Shown here: piece by piece, positions 37,421-46,357 of the stretch
How the letters are laid out: the number at the start of each line of letters is the position of its first letter
Numbering within the stretch: the first letter of the stretch is position 1
Source of the DNA: Plebeiibacterium sediminum
Lineage (GTDB): Bacteria; Bacteroidota; Bacteroidia; Bacteroidales; Marinilabiliaceae
DNA: 64,000 bases
Direction: 5' to 3'
Assembly: GCF_026013605.1 (NCBI RefSeq)
Contig: NZ_JAPDPJ010000015.1
Span: forward strand, 42,780 to 106,779
Position numbers and translations under genes: made by a program
Notes under the pieces: generated by a model
Told to the model about the DNA's origin: nothing
Databases searched by the model: none
What the model saw: the letters and a program-made list of their open reading frames with translations, nothing else

Positions 37421-37574
37421 ACAGTCTACAGTCAGCAGTCTACAGTCTACAGTCTACAGTCAGCAGTCAGCAGTCTACAGTCTACAGTCTACAGTCTACA
37501 GTCTACAGTCAGCAGTCGGTAGTAGACAGTCGGCAGTCGGCAGTCAGCAGTCGGCAGTTAGCAGATAGCAGATA
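37421..37574. repeat. Heptanucleotide tandem repeat, 22 units
   Basis: Twenty-two back-to-back 7-mers with consensus RCAGTCN. The array begins with the units ACAGTCT, ACAGTCA, GCAGTCT and ends GCAGTTA, GCAGATA, GCAGATA. Only unit 15 (GTAGTAG) departs strongly. It starts at the base after the stop codon of the regulator gene. Confidence 0.9.
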
Positions 37575-38077
37575 GCGATGGAAGAGTATGTTTATTCGTT
37601 GGTTTGCTAATTGGGGCTTTAAAAATTGTGGGTTGATAATATTATTAACGTGATTCTGAAATTCAACAATCTACTTTATTAAATAAATTTCATAAAAAAC
37701 CCGGACACCCCTCTACTGAAACACCACAACTCCACAATACAATAAACCCAAACAAACAACACCCCTCATTAAGCTACATACAAAAATTACATCACCACAA
37801 ATATCAACCTCTACCCTATAAATTTTTACCCCTACCTGTTTTATTAATTCATTTTTACTATTCACTTCAAAACACAACACCATTTTTCACTTCTGAAACT
37901 TAAATTTTTATTAAGCCAAATCAATTAATTTCAAAATCATACAAACCTGGTATTCAACATGTAGGACGGCCTATATTTTTTTGGGTCTTCATAAATAGGT
38001 ACCACATTTCAATTATAGGGCGATGCAAGTCTTTTAATTATAGACTTTTACAACTGAATAATGAAGAAAGCATATTT
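37575..38077. other. Strongly C-rich, G-poor spacer
   Basis: About 500 bases without a gene. The part 37,690-37,900 is nearly free of G on the plus strand (A, C and T with many CCCC and ACACC words). No promoter match, terminator or RNA structure that I can support, although transcription of the next gene must start somewhere here. Confidence 0.5.
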
Positions 38078-39982
38078 ATGAAGAAGTTTTTTAATAAAAA
38101 TGGCATTAGAACGTTAATACAGCTAGGTATTTTAGGCATAGCCATTTTTTGGTTAATCAGGGTTTTGTTAGATCCTAATTTATACGTGGATTTTGAGGCT
38201 TATTGTCCAATGGGGGGAATACAATCATTATTTACTTTTCTTGAAAATGGTGCATTAGCTTGTTCAATGGCTGGGATGCAATTGATATTAGGAATTGTTT
38301 TAATGATTTGCGTATTATTATTTAGCAAGTTATTCTGTGGTTATATCTGTCCACTGGGAACCATTGCTGAATGGTTTGGAAAAATTGGACGTAAATATAA
38401 AATCCAGATTACCATACCAAACACTGCCGATAAAATATTGCGTTTATTTAAATACTTATTATTAGGTATCACTTTCTATTTTACCTTATCAACAAACGAA
38501 CTGTTTTGTAAAAGCTACGATCCTTTTTTCGCCATATTTTCAAGGTTTGGTTATGATGTTATTCCATGGATGGCCATCACTGCAATTGCGCTTTTAATGA
38601 TTGGCTCTACAATAATACCGATGTTCTGGTGCAGATACGCTTGTCCGTTAGGCGCACTATCTACATTATTTAAACACATCTATGTTGTTGTTGCATTAGT
38701 AATTATTTATTTAATAATTTACTTTTTTGAATTGGAAATTAGTTGGATTTATCCTTTATTAGCATTATTCGTAGCCGGGTACTTTTTTGAAGCTATTTTG
38801 CCGGAAAAGAGTAAAAGTTTGCAGATGTTGAAAATAACACGAAATACCAATTCATGTATTGATTGTGGACTTTGTTCAAAAAAATGTCCTCAGGGTATTG
38901 ATGTGGCTTCTCTTGAAGTAGTAAATCACTCAGACTGTAACCTGTGCGGAGAATGTGTTAGCAACTGTCCGGTTTCAAATACGCTACTTGTTAACAATAA
39001 AAACAACTTCAGATGGATGCCGGTAATTGCCTTGGCCATATTGGTTTTAGGTGGTATTTATATCGGAAGTAAACTTGAAGTACCTACCGTAAACATTAAC
39101 TGGGGAACAGAAGAGCAACAAGACAGAAGTGATGTTGTTGAATACTCCGGTCTTAAAAACGTAAAATGCTACGGAAGTAGTATGTCGTTTGTAAATCAAA
39201 TGAAAACTGTTCCTGGGGTTATTGGAGCTGCCACTTACGTAAACTCACATACTGTAAAAGTTTGGTTTGATACTTTGGAAACTAAAGCTGCTACGGTTAA
39301 GAAAGCACTTTTTAGTCCGGTTCGTGTACATATAAAAGATGCTGAAAACGATAGTTTAAAAGTGGCTATCATAAACGCCAAAGTATACAACTTTTTTGAT
39401 CAGATGGATGTGTTCTATTTGGATCAGATTGTACGAAACGATGGCAATATTTATAGTTTTGAATCATCATTTGGTGAGCCTGTAAACATTAAATTTTACG
39501 CTAACTACAATATCAACATTGATTCATTAGAAAAAAGCATTGAGCGTAAATATGTAACCATAAAAAGTGGCGATAAAGATTATCAGCAAGGCATAAACTT
39601 TAAAGTGGGTCATATCTCCCGCTCCAAAGATTATACCACAGGATCTGATTTAAAAAGAGGTATGTTTTTACCTTTTAAAAGAGCATTTAACAACAGAAAC
39701 CAATATAGTAATGATCAGTTAATGTCGTTTGAAATGACATTTGACACGTACCCTCGTAATGAACAAAAAATGCCTTACATGGTAAATCATGTGGCTAAGA
39801 AAAATCCTTACGTAGTGGGTATGATTACATACTACAAAACAAAACCAACATTACGTGTATTCTTTGTTAAAGACAAAACTACTCCTGACGAAATTGCAAC
39901 ACTCATTACTCAGGAAAAACTATCCATTGAATACGACAATGGCGTGTCTGAAGAAATAGACAACCCTTACACCTTTAAGTAA
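38078..39982 (+). CDS. NapH/YccM-like polyferredoxin membrane protein with HMA-like domain
   Basis: A 634-aa inner-membrane iron-sulfur protein. Residues ~10-245 contain about six helices and the paired motifs CGYICPLG and CRYACPLG typical of NapH/NosR/CcoG-type proteins, plus CPMGG near residue 47. Two [4Fe-4S] ferredoxin motifs follow (CIDCGLCSKKCPQG and CNLCGECVSNCPVS, near 262-300). After another helix, residues ~355-420 look like a heavy-metal-associated (ferredoxin-like) fold: VKCYGSSMSFVNQMKTVPGV, with one Cys and not CxxC. The last ~200 residues are beta-rich and unknown. It probably transfers electrons across the membrane to a periplasmic partner. It is monocistronic. Confidence 0.8.
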   Translation: MKKFFNKNGIRTLIQLGILGIAIFWLIRVLLDPNLYVDFEAYCPMGGIQSLFTFLENGALACSMAGMQLILGIVLMICVLLFSKLFCGYICPLGTIAEWFGKIGRKYKIQITIPNTADKILRLFKYLLLGITFYFTLSTNELFCKSYDPFFAIFSRFGYDVIPWMAITAIALLMIGSTIIPMFWCRYACPLGALSTLFKHIYVVVALVIIYLIIYFFELEISWIYPLLALFVAGYFFEAILPEKSKSLQMLKITRNTNSCIDCGLCSKKCPQGIDVASLEVVNHSDCNLCGECVSNCPVSNTLLVNNKNNFRWMPVIALAILVLGGIYIGSKLEVPTVNINWGTEEQQDRSDVVEYSGLKNVKCYGSSMSFVNQMKTVPGVIGAATYVNSHTVKVWFDTLETKAATVKKALFSPVRVHIKDAENDSLKVAIINAKVYNFFDQMDVFYLDQIVRNDGNIYSFESSFGEPVNIKFYANYNINIDSLEKSIERKYVTIKSGDKDYQQGINFKVGHISRSKDYTTGSDLKRGMFLPFKRAFNNRNQYSNDQLMSFEMTFDTYPRNEQKMPYMVNHVAKKNPYVVGMITYYKTKPTLRVFFVKDKTTPDEIATLITQEKLSIEYDNGVSEEIDNPYTFK

Positions 39983-40040
39983 AAATAATCAGAGCAGATT
40001 TACATCAGTCTACATGCAATTATTTACCCATTTATGGTGA

Positions 40041-40071
40041 TTGCCGGTAGCCTGATATAAGTCTAGCTTTG
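40041..40071 (+). promoter_or_regulatory. Promoter of the T9SS cargo gene
   Basis: TTGC (40041-40044), 19-nt spacer, TAGCTTTG (40064-40071). The start site is followed by a short CTTTGccctCACAAAG-like dyad, and the ATG is at 40127. Confidence 0.6.
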
Positions 40072-40126
40072 CCCTCACAAAGGGAAATAATCAATATTAA
40101 TTTATAACCTTTTAAATTTTTTAAAG

Positions 40127-41572
40127 ATGAAAAAGCTTTACACATTATTAGTAGCTTCTTTTATGGCAGCTACAGCTTTCAGTCAAATTACATTAGTTGA
40201 AGATATTAATCCAGGAGCAAATGGATGTACTTTTGGGTATCCATATGTCTCTGGTAACTATATATACTTTAGAGCTGATGACAAAGATGCTACTGTTGAT
40301 CACGGATCCGAACTATGGAGATCGAACGGAACAACAACAGAATTAATTGACTTAAAAATCGGAACTGGAGTTGACTCTAAGCCTGCTGCTTTTTTTGAAC
40401 TTAACAATAAAATATATTTCTCTGCACAGGCACCTACAAGTAACTTAAATTACCAATGGGAGTATGATCCTTCAAGTGAAGAAGCGACTAACATCGCTTC
40501 GTATAATTTTTACAGTACATCTATTACTCCTGTTGTTTTCAATAACAAAGCATATTTTGGAGTTTGGAATGATAGCTATCACTTATATGAGTTTGATGGA
40601 GTTAATCCCCCTCAACAAGTTGAGGATAAAGCTGAAACTGCCACTGATGAATATGTTAGTAATTTAACTCTATTTAATGGCGATTTAATTTTATATATGA
40701 AAACTGCTAACGAAGCCTCCTCTATTGGAACTGAGTTGTATAAATATGATTTTAGTACGAACTTATACACTTTAATTAAAGATATTGATGAAGGCACAGG
40801 TAGTTCTAGCATTAGTTATTTTGCAGAAGTTGGAAATCTATTATATTTTGAAGCAGACAATTACTTGTGGGTAACAGATGGAACCACTAACGGAACTGTT
40901 GCCGTTTCAGCTACAAACAATATTGCTGGTGTAAAAAGCTTATATGAATGGAATAACATTCTTTATTTTGAGGGTGATACAGACGATTCATCTGAAGATT
41001 ATGATCAATTATATGCATACGATCCTTCCAATGGGACTCTAACGCAATTAAGCAACACTACTGATGATCATGATCCTGATCACTTTGCAGAACCAGGCGA
41101 TGGTTATCTTTATTATGCTGGAAAAAATGATGATGGAATAGCTCATTTATTTAGAACTGATGGTTCTGTGGTTGAAGAGGTATATCCAAACGGGAGTTTC
41201 AGCGGAATAGACGATATGGTTGTCATGAATAGCACTTTATATTTTGAAGCTACAGATGCAAATAATACAATAGGTTCGGAACTATATTCACTTGATCCAT
41301 CAACAATCACAGCAAATGATGTTGCAACAGGTATTGCAGACGAATTATACGTTAAAAATTTAAGTATCTATCCTAATCCTACAAATGGTATTATCAACAT
41401 TACAGGATTAGAGTCTGTAGAAGCTACATATACTGTTTATGACATTGCCGGTAGAATGGTAAAAACAGGCAGTGTAACAAAACAAATCTCTTTAAATATT
41501 GCTGCAGGTATTTATATACTTGAAGTAAAAGACGGAGATTATACAACTACGCATAAAATCCAGGTTAAATAA
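40127..41572 (+). CDS. Secreted repeat protein with T9SS type A sorting domain
   Basis: A 481-aa secreted protein. Signal peptide cleaved after ATAFS near residue 19. The body is built of repeating beta segments of the type GSELWRSNGTTTELIDL, NKIYFSAQ, NKAYFG, GTELYKYD, as in the ELWxSDGT-repeat (hyalin-like, propeller-forming) proteins of Bacteroidota. The C-terminus (residues ~410-481) is a type IX secretion sorting domain: LSIYPNPTNGIINITGL, then YDIAGRMVKTG and AAGIYILEVKDG. So it is exported by T9SS and probably ends up on the cell surface. It has its own promoter and terminator. Confidence 0.88.
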   Translation: MKKLYTLLVASFMAATAFSQITLVEDINPGANGCTFGYPYVSGNYIYFRADDKDATVDHGSELWRSNGTTTELIDLKIGTGVDSKPAAFFELNNKIYFSAQAPTSNLNYQWEYDPSSEEATNIASYNFYSTSITPVVFNNKAYFGVWNDSYHLYEFDGVNPPQQVEDKAETATDEYVSNLTLFNGDLILYMKTANEASSIGTELYKYDFSTNLYTLIKDIDEGTGSSSISYFAEVGNLLYFEADNYLWVTDGTTNGTVAVSATNNIAGVKSLYEWNNILYFEGDTDDSSEDYDQLYAYDPSNGTLTQLSNTTDDHDPDHFAEPGDGYLYYAGKNDDGIAHLFRTDGSVVEEVYPNGSFSGIDDMVVMNSTLYFEATDANNTIGSELYSLDPSTITANDVATGIADELYVKNLSIYPNPTNGIINITGLESVEATYTVYDIAGRMVKTGSVTKQISLNIAAGIYILEVKDGDYTTTHKIQVK

Positions 41573-41586
41573 TTGTGTAATTTAAG

Positions 41587-41619
41587 GAGGCATCGGTTAC
41601 CTATGGTGCCTCTTTTTTT
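41587..41619 (+). terminator. Terminator of the T9SS cargo gene
   Basis: GAGGCATC...GGTGCCTC stem (41587-41594 and 41605-41612; one G-U), followed by seven T residues. Confidence 0.85.
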
Positions 41620-41786
41620 AAATTTACATTAACATCGTCCCTACCCTCTGTGCTCAAGGCCATTGCGCTTTACTCTTGATATAACTGAAAAAACTTTAAG
41701 ATTAATGCTACGTTAAACAAAAACAAAGCTGATCACAATATTTACCTAACAACGTAGAACGATCAAATAAAGAAAACTAAATATTC

Positions 41787-44700
41787 ATGAAGATATTTGT
41801 AAGCATACTATTAACTGCGCTTTTTCTTACTTCAAACCTGATGGCACAAGAAGGAAGAGTAATTAAAGGAAGAATATTTGACTCCTCTAATAGTACACCT
41901 CTGCCAGGCGCCAATATTGTAATTCTTCCCACATATAAAGGAACTATATCCGATGCTGATGGAAATTTTACATTGGAAATAAAAAATACAAAAGCTCAAA
42001 ACATGGAACTGATGGCTACCTTTATTGGTTTTAACACAGTAAAAGTACCTATCACTTCTGCCAATTATTACGAGATTACATTAGAATCTACAATTAATGA
42101 GCTTGAACAGGTAATTGTTACCTCATCATATGGAACAAAGAAATTAAAGGAGGAAGTTGTAGGAAGTATTAGTACCATTCAGGCTAAAGATATTCAGGTG
42201 GAACAAGCGTTTGAAAGTGTTGATAAAATGCTCGATGGTCAAATTGCAGGTGTTTCTATCGAAGTGGGTGCTTCACCTCTTGATCCTGTTCAAATTGATA
42301 TCAGAGGTCAGGGAACATTAACACCTACGAGCAATGCTGTACTCACAAGCTCAGCCCAGCCATTAATTATTATTGATGGTGTTATTATGAGTGAGGAAAG
42401 TGGTATTGACAATGAACTTTTTGATGGTAGCGGCACTTTCTCTGAAAATTTTCAGAACCCTATTGCTCAAATTGCCCCTGAAGATATTGAATCAATAAAT
42501 GTACTTAAAGATGCGGCAGCAGTAAGTATTTATGGAGCAGATGGTGCCAACGGCGTTATCCTCATTACTACTAAAAAAGGTAAAAAAGGTAAAATGAGTT
42601 TCCATGCATCAACGCAACATGGTATTTCACAAGCAGTGAATCGTATTAAATATTTAAACGGTGAACAATATACCGAGGTACGCAATGCTTACTTAAGCAA
42701 TACAGGACAAGAAACAATACCAGACAACGGAGTAGATACCGACTGGTACGATCTTTTAAACCGCAATGGTTCTTTCCATAAATATGCATTTGATGCTTCA
42801 GGTGGATCCGACCACCTCATCTATAGAGTTGGAATGAGTTATCTTAAAAACAACGAACCTCAGGATGGCAATTATTCTAACCAGTACCGCTTAAGCACTT
42901 CATTAAACTACAAAACAGGTAAATTCAATGCCGGTTTACAGTTGAACCCAAGTATTACCGAAAAAATAAATCCCAACACCTATTACTCCTATGCTTTTGC
43001 GCCAAACATTCCTGTTTATAACGAAGATGGTTCATATGCTGATATGGGAGTTACAGGTCTGGCAAATCCATTAGCTGCTATTGATCAAAACAGAAATAAA
43101 ACCAACACCAAAGGCATAATTGGTAGCATTAACCTTGGGTATGATATTACATCAAACTGGAATGTAAAAACGCAATTAGGCGTTGATTATAAAGATAAAG
43201 AGCAAGACCGTTACTTTTCCGGAGAGAACGAAAGCGGACAAGCAAACGGTACTTTTAGCTACGAGGGAGTAACCTACCCTAATTGGGGAAGAAGAGTAAT
43301 TAACTACAGAAAATCATTAGGATGGAACTGGCAATTGACCACTTTTTTTCAAAAATATCTTAATGAAAACCATTACCTCAGTCTTACTGCAGGTATAGAA
43401 TTAAGAGAAGAAACCAAAGATATGGAACGCTATATGGCAACGGGCTTTGTAAACCCCAATGTAGTCAACTCTGTTTTTAATGCAGTTAGAGGTACAGATG
43501 ACCCCAAAACTGCAGAAAATGAAATTTACAATACCTACTTATATGGAAGTGATACAGATGACAATTCCAGAGTTTCACTATTCGGGCAATTTAATTATGC
43601 GTTTCAAAAGAAATACTTTTTCCTTGCCAACTTCCGAAGAGATCAAAGTTCTGTTTTTGGAGATGATACAGATGTGGCCTATAATGGTGGTATTGGTGTA
43701 AGCTGGATACTTTCTAAAGAAAACTTTTTAAGCAATGCCCGTTGGATTGATTTATTGAAAATAAAAGCCAGTATGGGTTCTACCGGTAACTCCAGAATAG
43801 GATCGTACCGATCAAAAGGTTTATACACATTTGAATCAGACTATACCGGATACAACCAATTGCCTTATGCCAATGCAGAAACAGCACCTAATAGCAATCT
43901 GGGCTGGGAAGTCAATATAAAATATAATGCAGGAATCGACTTTAATTTCTTATCGAGGTACACGCTTACGGTAGATTACTTTTATGATAACATAAAAGAT
44001 ATGATCTCATCCAGAGATATTCCTTCAGAAACTGGATATTCATCAGTTCAGATTAATGGAACTGATATGGTTAACCAAGGAATTGAATTAAATATTACCA
44101 CCAGAATTATAGATACCGATTCGTTTAAATGGCGCATGAATTTTAACATAGCTACGCTGAATAACAAAATTACTTCTGTTCGCAATTTTGGTGATGATTT
44201 TTCAACAGCCAGTCAGGCAACTGCTATCAAAGAAGGATACAGCACTTCTGATATATGGGGTGTGAGATGGGTTGGTATTGATCCGGCAACCGGCAGGGAT
44301 CTGGTACAAAAAGATGGTCAGATCATGGATGCCCGTACTTATTACGAAAACTACGAAACTTCCGATGCTGAGCCTATTGGTAATACCCAGGCTGACTTTT
44401 ATGGAGGATTTGGAACAACTTTTACCTACAAAAACAAATTGAACCTTAGTATCACCGGAGCATACAAATATGGTGCTGACAAAATGGTAAGTCGCGACCT
44501 AATATCGAACTATCGAATTACAACAAACCGTAATTTAAGTGTTAATGCTTATGATTTCTGGAGAGGTGCTGGTGATATGGCTACCCAGCAAGCTCCGACC
44601 AATAACGAGCAGATATTAAGTAATTCCAGTAAGTATTTGTACGATACTTCTAATCTGAAGATAAAAAGTATCACTTTATCATATAACATACCTGTAGATA

Positions 44701-44864
44701 AGCTTAAAATTGGATTAAAAAGTCTGGCTTTTAACGTCAACGTTACCAACCCGGCTATATTCTATAAGGTAAAAAGTCCTAAAGGTAAAAATGGCATTAA
44801 AGAGTTTATGTATACATATCCGCAAGCCCGCACCTGGACTGCTGGTTTAAATGCTTCATTTTAA
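41787..44864 (+). CDS. SusC/RagA family TonB-linked outer-membrane protein
   Basis: A 1025-aa TonB-dependent transporter. Signal peptide ending LMAQ (residue ~20), an N-terminal carboxypeptidase-D-like domain (VIKGRIFDSSNSTPLPGAN, ISDADGNFTLE) at ~25-110, a TonB box/plug region (YGTKKLKEEVVGSISTIQ, then QPLIIIDGV, INVLKDAAAVSIYGADGANG) and a 22-strand barrel to the C-terminal Phe (AGLNASF). It forms the transport half of a bed-bin complex with the SusD-like lipoprotein 26 nt downstream. The neighbours (metalloprotease, no glycoside hydrolases) point to peptides or proteins rather than glycans as ligand. Confidence 0.93.
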   Translation: MKIFVSILLTALFLTSNLMAQEGRVIKGRIFDSSNSTPLPGANIVILPTYKGTISDADGNFTLEIKNTKAQNMELMATFIGFNTVKVPITSANYYEITLESTINELEQVIVTSSYGTKKLKEEVVGSISTIQAKDIQVEQAFESVDKMLDGQIAGVSIEVGASPLDPVQIDIRGQGTLTPTSNAVLTSSAQPLIIIDGVIMSEESGIDNELFDGSGTFSENFQNPIAQIAPEDIESINVLKDAAAVSIYGADGANGVILITTKKGKKGKMSFHASTQHGISQAVNRIKYLNGEQYTEVRNAYLSNTGQETIPDNGVDTDWYDLLNRNGSFHKYAFDASGGSDHLIYRVGMSYLKNNEPQDGNYSNQYRLSTSLNYKTGKFNAGLQLNPSITEKINPNTYYSYAFAPNIPVYNEDGSYADMGVTGLANPLAAIDQNRNKTNTKGIIGSINLGYDITSNWNVKTQLGVDYKDKEQDRYFSGENESGQANGTFSYEGVTYPNWGRRVINYRKSLGWNWQLTTFFQKYLNENHYLSLTAGIELREETKDMERYMATGFVNPNVVNSVFNAVRGTDDPKTAENEIYNTYLYGSDTDDNSRVSLFGQFNYAFQKKYFFLANFRRDQSSVFGDDTDVAYNGGIGVSWILSKENFLSNARWIDLLKIKASMGSTGNSRIGSYRSKGLYTFESDYTGYNQLPYANAETAPNSNLGWEVNIKYNAGIDFNFLSRYTLTVDYFYDNIKDMISSRDIPSETGYSSVQINGTDMVNQGIELNITTRIIDTDSFKWRMNFNIATLNNKITSVRNFGDDFSTASQATAIKEGYSTSDIWGVRWVGIDPATGRDLVQKDGQIMDARTYYENYETSDAEPIGNTQADFYGGFGTTFTYKNKLNLSITGAYKYGADKMVSRDLISNYRITTNRNLSVNAYDFWRGAGDMATQQAPTNNEQILSNSSKYLYDTSNLKIKSITLSYNIPVDKLKIGLKSLAFNVNVTNPAIFYKVKSPKGKNGIKEFMYTYPQARTWTAGLNASF

Positions 44865-44890
44865 TCTGATTAAACAATAATTATTTGATT

Positions 44891-46357
44891 ATGAAACAAA
44901 CAATTATATATCTTACAATATTAATCTTCACTTGTAGTTCTTGTAGCGATTTTTTGGAACAGGAACCTGGTAGCAGAACATCCATTGATGAAATATTTTC
45001 GAACTACGAAAGTTTTAAAATGGCTCTTAACGGAATATACAAAGACATGGAATCTATGGAAACCAGCGAAGGTTTGGCTGTATACGCAGATGTTTTAGGT
45101 GGTAATATCAACTTTACGCCATCTCAAAATTCTCATAACATTATAATTCCATATTTGATTGAAAATGTGTACTCCTTTGCCGACAAAGCTGATGACAGCG
45201 ACATGTCTGTTTATGGCACTTGTTATGACATTATTAATCAAACCAATCAAATTATAGAGCATCTGAATATTTTAACTGATGCAACAGAAGATGAAAAGTC
45301 TCAATTAATGGCAGAGTGTTTATGCATACGCGCTTATGCTCATTTTACATTAGTTAAATACTATGCTCAAAATTATTCTTATTCAGGCGATGCCTCGCAC
45401 TTAGGTATTATTTGTAACACTAGCGTACAAGAGGCGGGAGTTGACTATCCGGAAAGATTAAGTATCAAGGATTCCTACGATATTATTCTAAAAGATTTGG
45501 AAGATGCTCTATCTTACTTTAAAGCCAATAGTGTATTAAGTGGTCCTGTGTATTCTTATTTTAATTCCACCTCATGTAAAGCCCTATTAGCAAGAGCTGC
45601 ATTATACAGTAATCAATACCAAACTGCTATTGATTATGCTGGCGATGTAATTGTAAATAGTGGCATTCAGCTAATGACTAAAGAAGAATATGTTGATGAA
45701 TGGAAAAAACCTGATACTCCGGTCTCTGAGATAATTTTTGAATTCTCAGCTAAAGTTGATGACGAAGGCGCATTTCAAACCAATAATACACTAGCCGGGC
45801 ATTATGGTCTTTTTGAGGCAACAAACGATTACAACGACTACAGTGTGAGTAATGATTTATTAAGTCTTTTTGAAGCAGGAGACGTGAGAGGAGAACGAAT
45901 GTTTCAGGAATACGATATTGAAACTGTTATTGAAGGAGAAGCAAATACAGTAAATATACCCTATTATTTCACCAACAAATTTCAGGACAACCCGGGTAAT
46001 CCACTTTTACGAATGAGTGAAATGTATTTGATCAGAGCCGAAGCTTATGCCCGAATAAATGAACCTGAGAATGCTTTAACAGACTTAAATACCTTAAGAG
46101 AGCAAAGAGGTGCTGCACTTGCTAACATTGATGATGATTTATTGGATGAAATTTTTGTTGAGAGACGTAAAGAGTTGTGTTTTGAGAAACATTTATTGTT
46201 TGATATTGCAAGATTTCATAAAAATGTGGAGCGAAATTCCGGATGCATTGCTACAACATGCAACCTGAATTATCCTTCAGATTATTTCATCTTACCTATT
46301 CCTAAAAATAACATTGATTTAAACTCAAATTTAGAACAAAATGAAGGCTATAACTAA
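44891..46357 (+). CDS. SusD/RagB family surface lipoprotein
   Basis: A 488-aa lipoprotein that lids the SusC-like transporter. The ATG at 44891 is chosen; a TTG two codons earlier is less likely. Lipobox TCSSC with mature SDFLEQEPGS start, TPR-like helical N-half with RAYAHFTLVKYYAQ and the usual C-terminal RMSEMYLIRAEAYAR and FVERRKELCFEKHLLFDIARF (given in parts). Its 3' end overlaps the next gene by 17 bp, which shows coupled translation. Confidence 0.92.
   Translation: MKQTIIYLTILIFTCSSCSDFLEQEPGSRTSIDEIFSNYESFKMALNGIYKDMESMETSEGLAVYADVLGGNINFTPSQNSHNIIIPYLIENVYSFADKADDSDMSVYGTCYDIINQTNQIIEHLNILTDATEDEKSQLMAECLCIRAYAHFTLVKYYAQNYSYSGDASHLGIICNTSVQEAGVDYPERLSIKDSYDIILKDLEDALSYFKANSVLSGPVYSYFNSTSCKALLARAALYSNQYQTAIDYAGDVIVNSGIQLMTKEEYVDEWKKPDTPVSEIIFEFSAKVDDEGAFQTNNTLAGHYGLFEATNDYNDYSVSNDLLSLFEAGDVRGERMFQEYDIETVIEGEANTVNIPYYFTNKFQDNPGNPLLRMSEMYLIRAEAYARINEPENALTDLNTLREQRGAALANIDDDLLDEIFVERRKELCFEKHLLFDIARFHKNVERNSGCIATTCNLNYPSDYFILPIPKNNIDLNSNLEQNEGYN

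Noticed and set aside
37421..37574. CRISPR-like array
   Set aside because: Units are 7 bp and contiguous with no spacers; it is a simple tandem repeat.
41708..41757. CTACGTT/AACGTAG inverted repeat before susC
   Set aside because: Seven bp with a 36-nt loop; could easily be chance, and no promoter element supports it.
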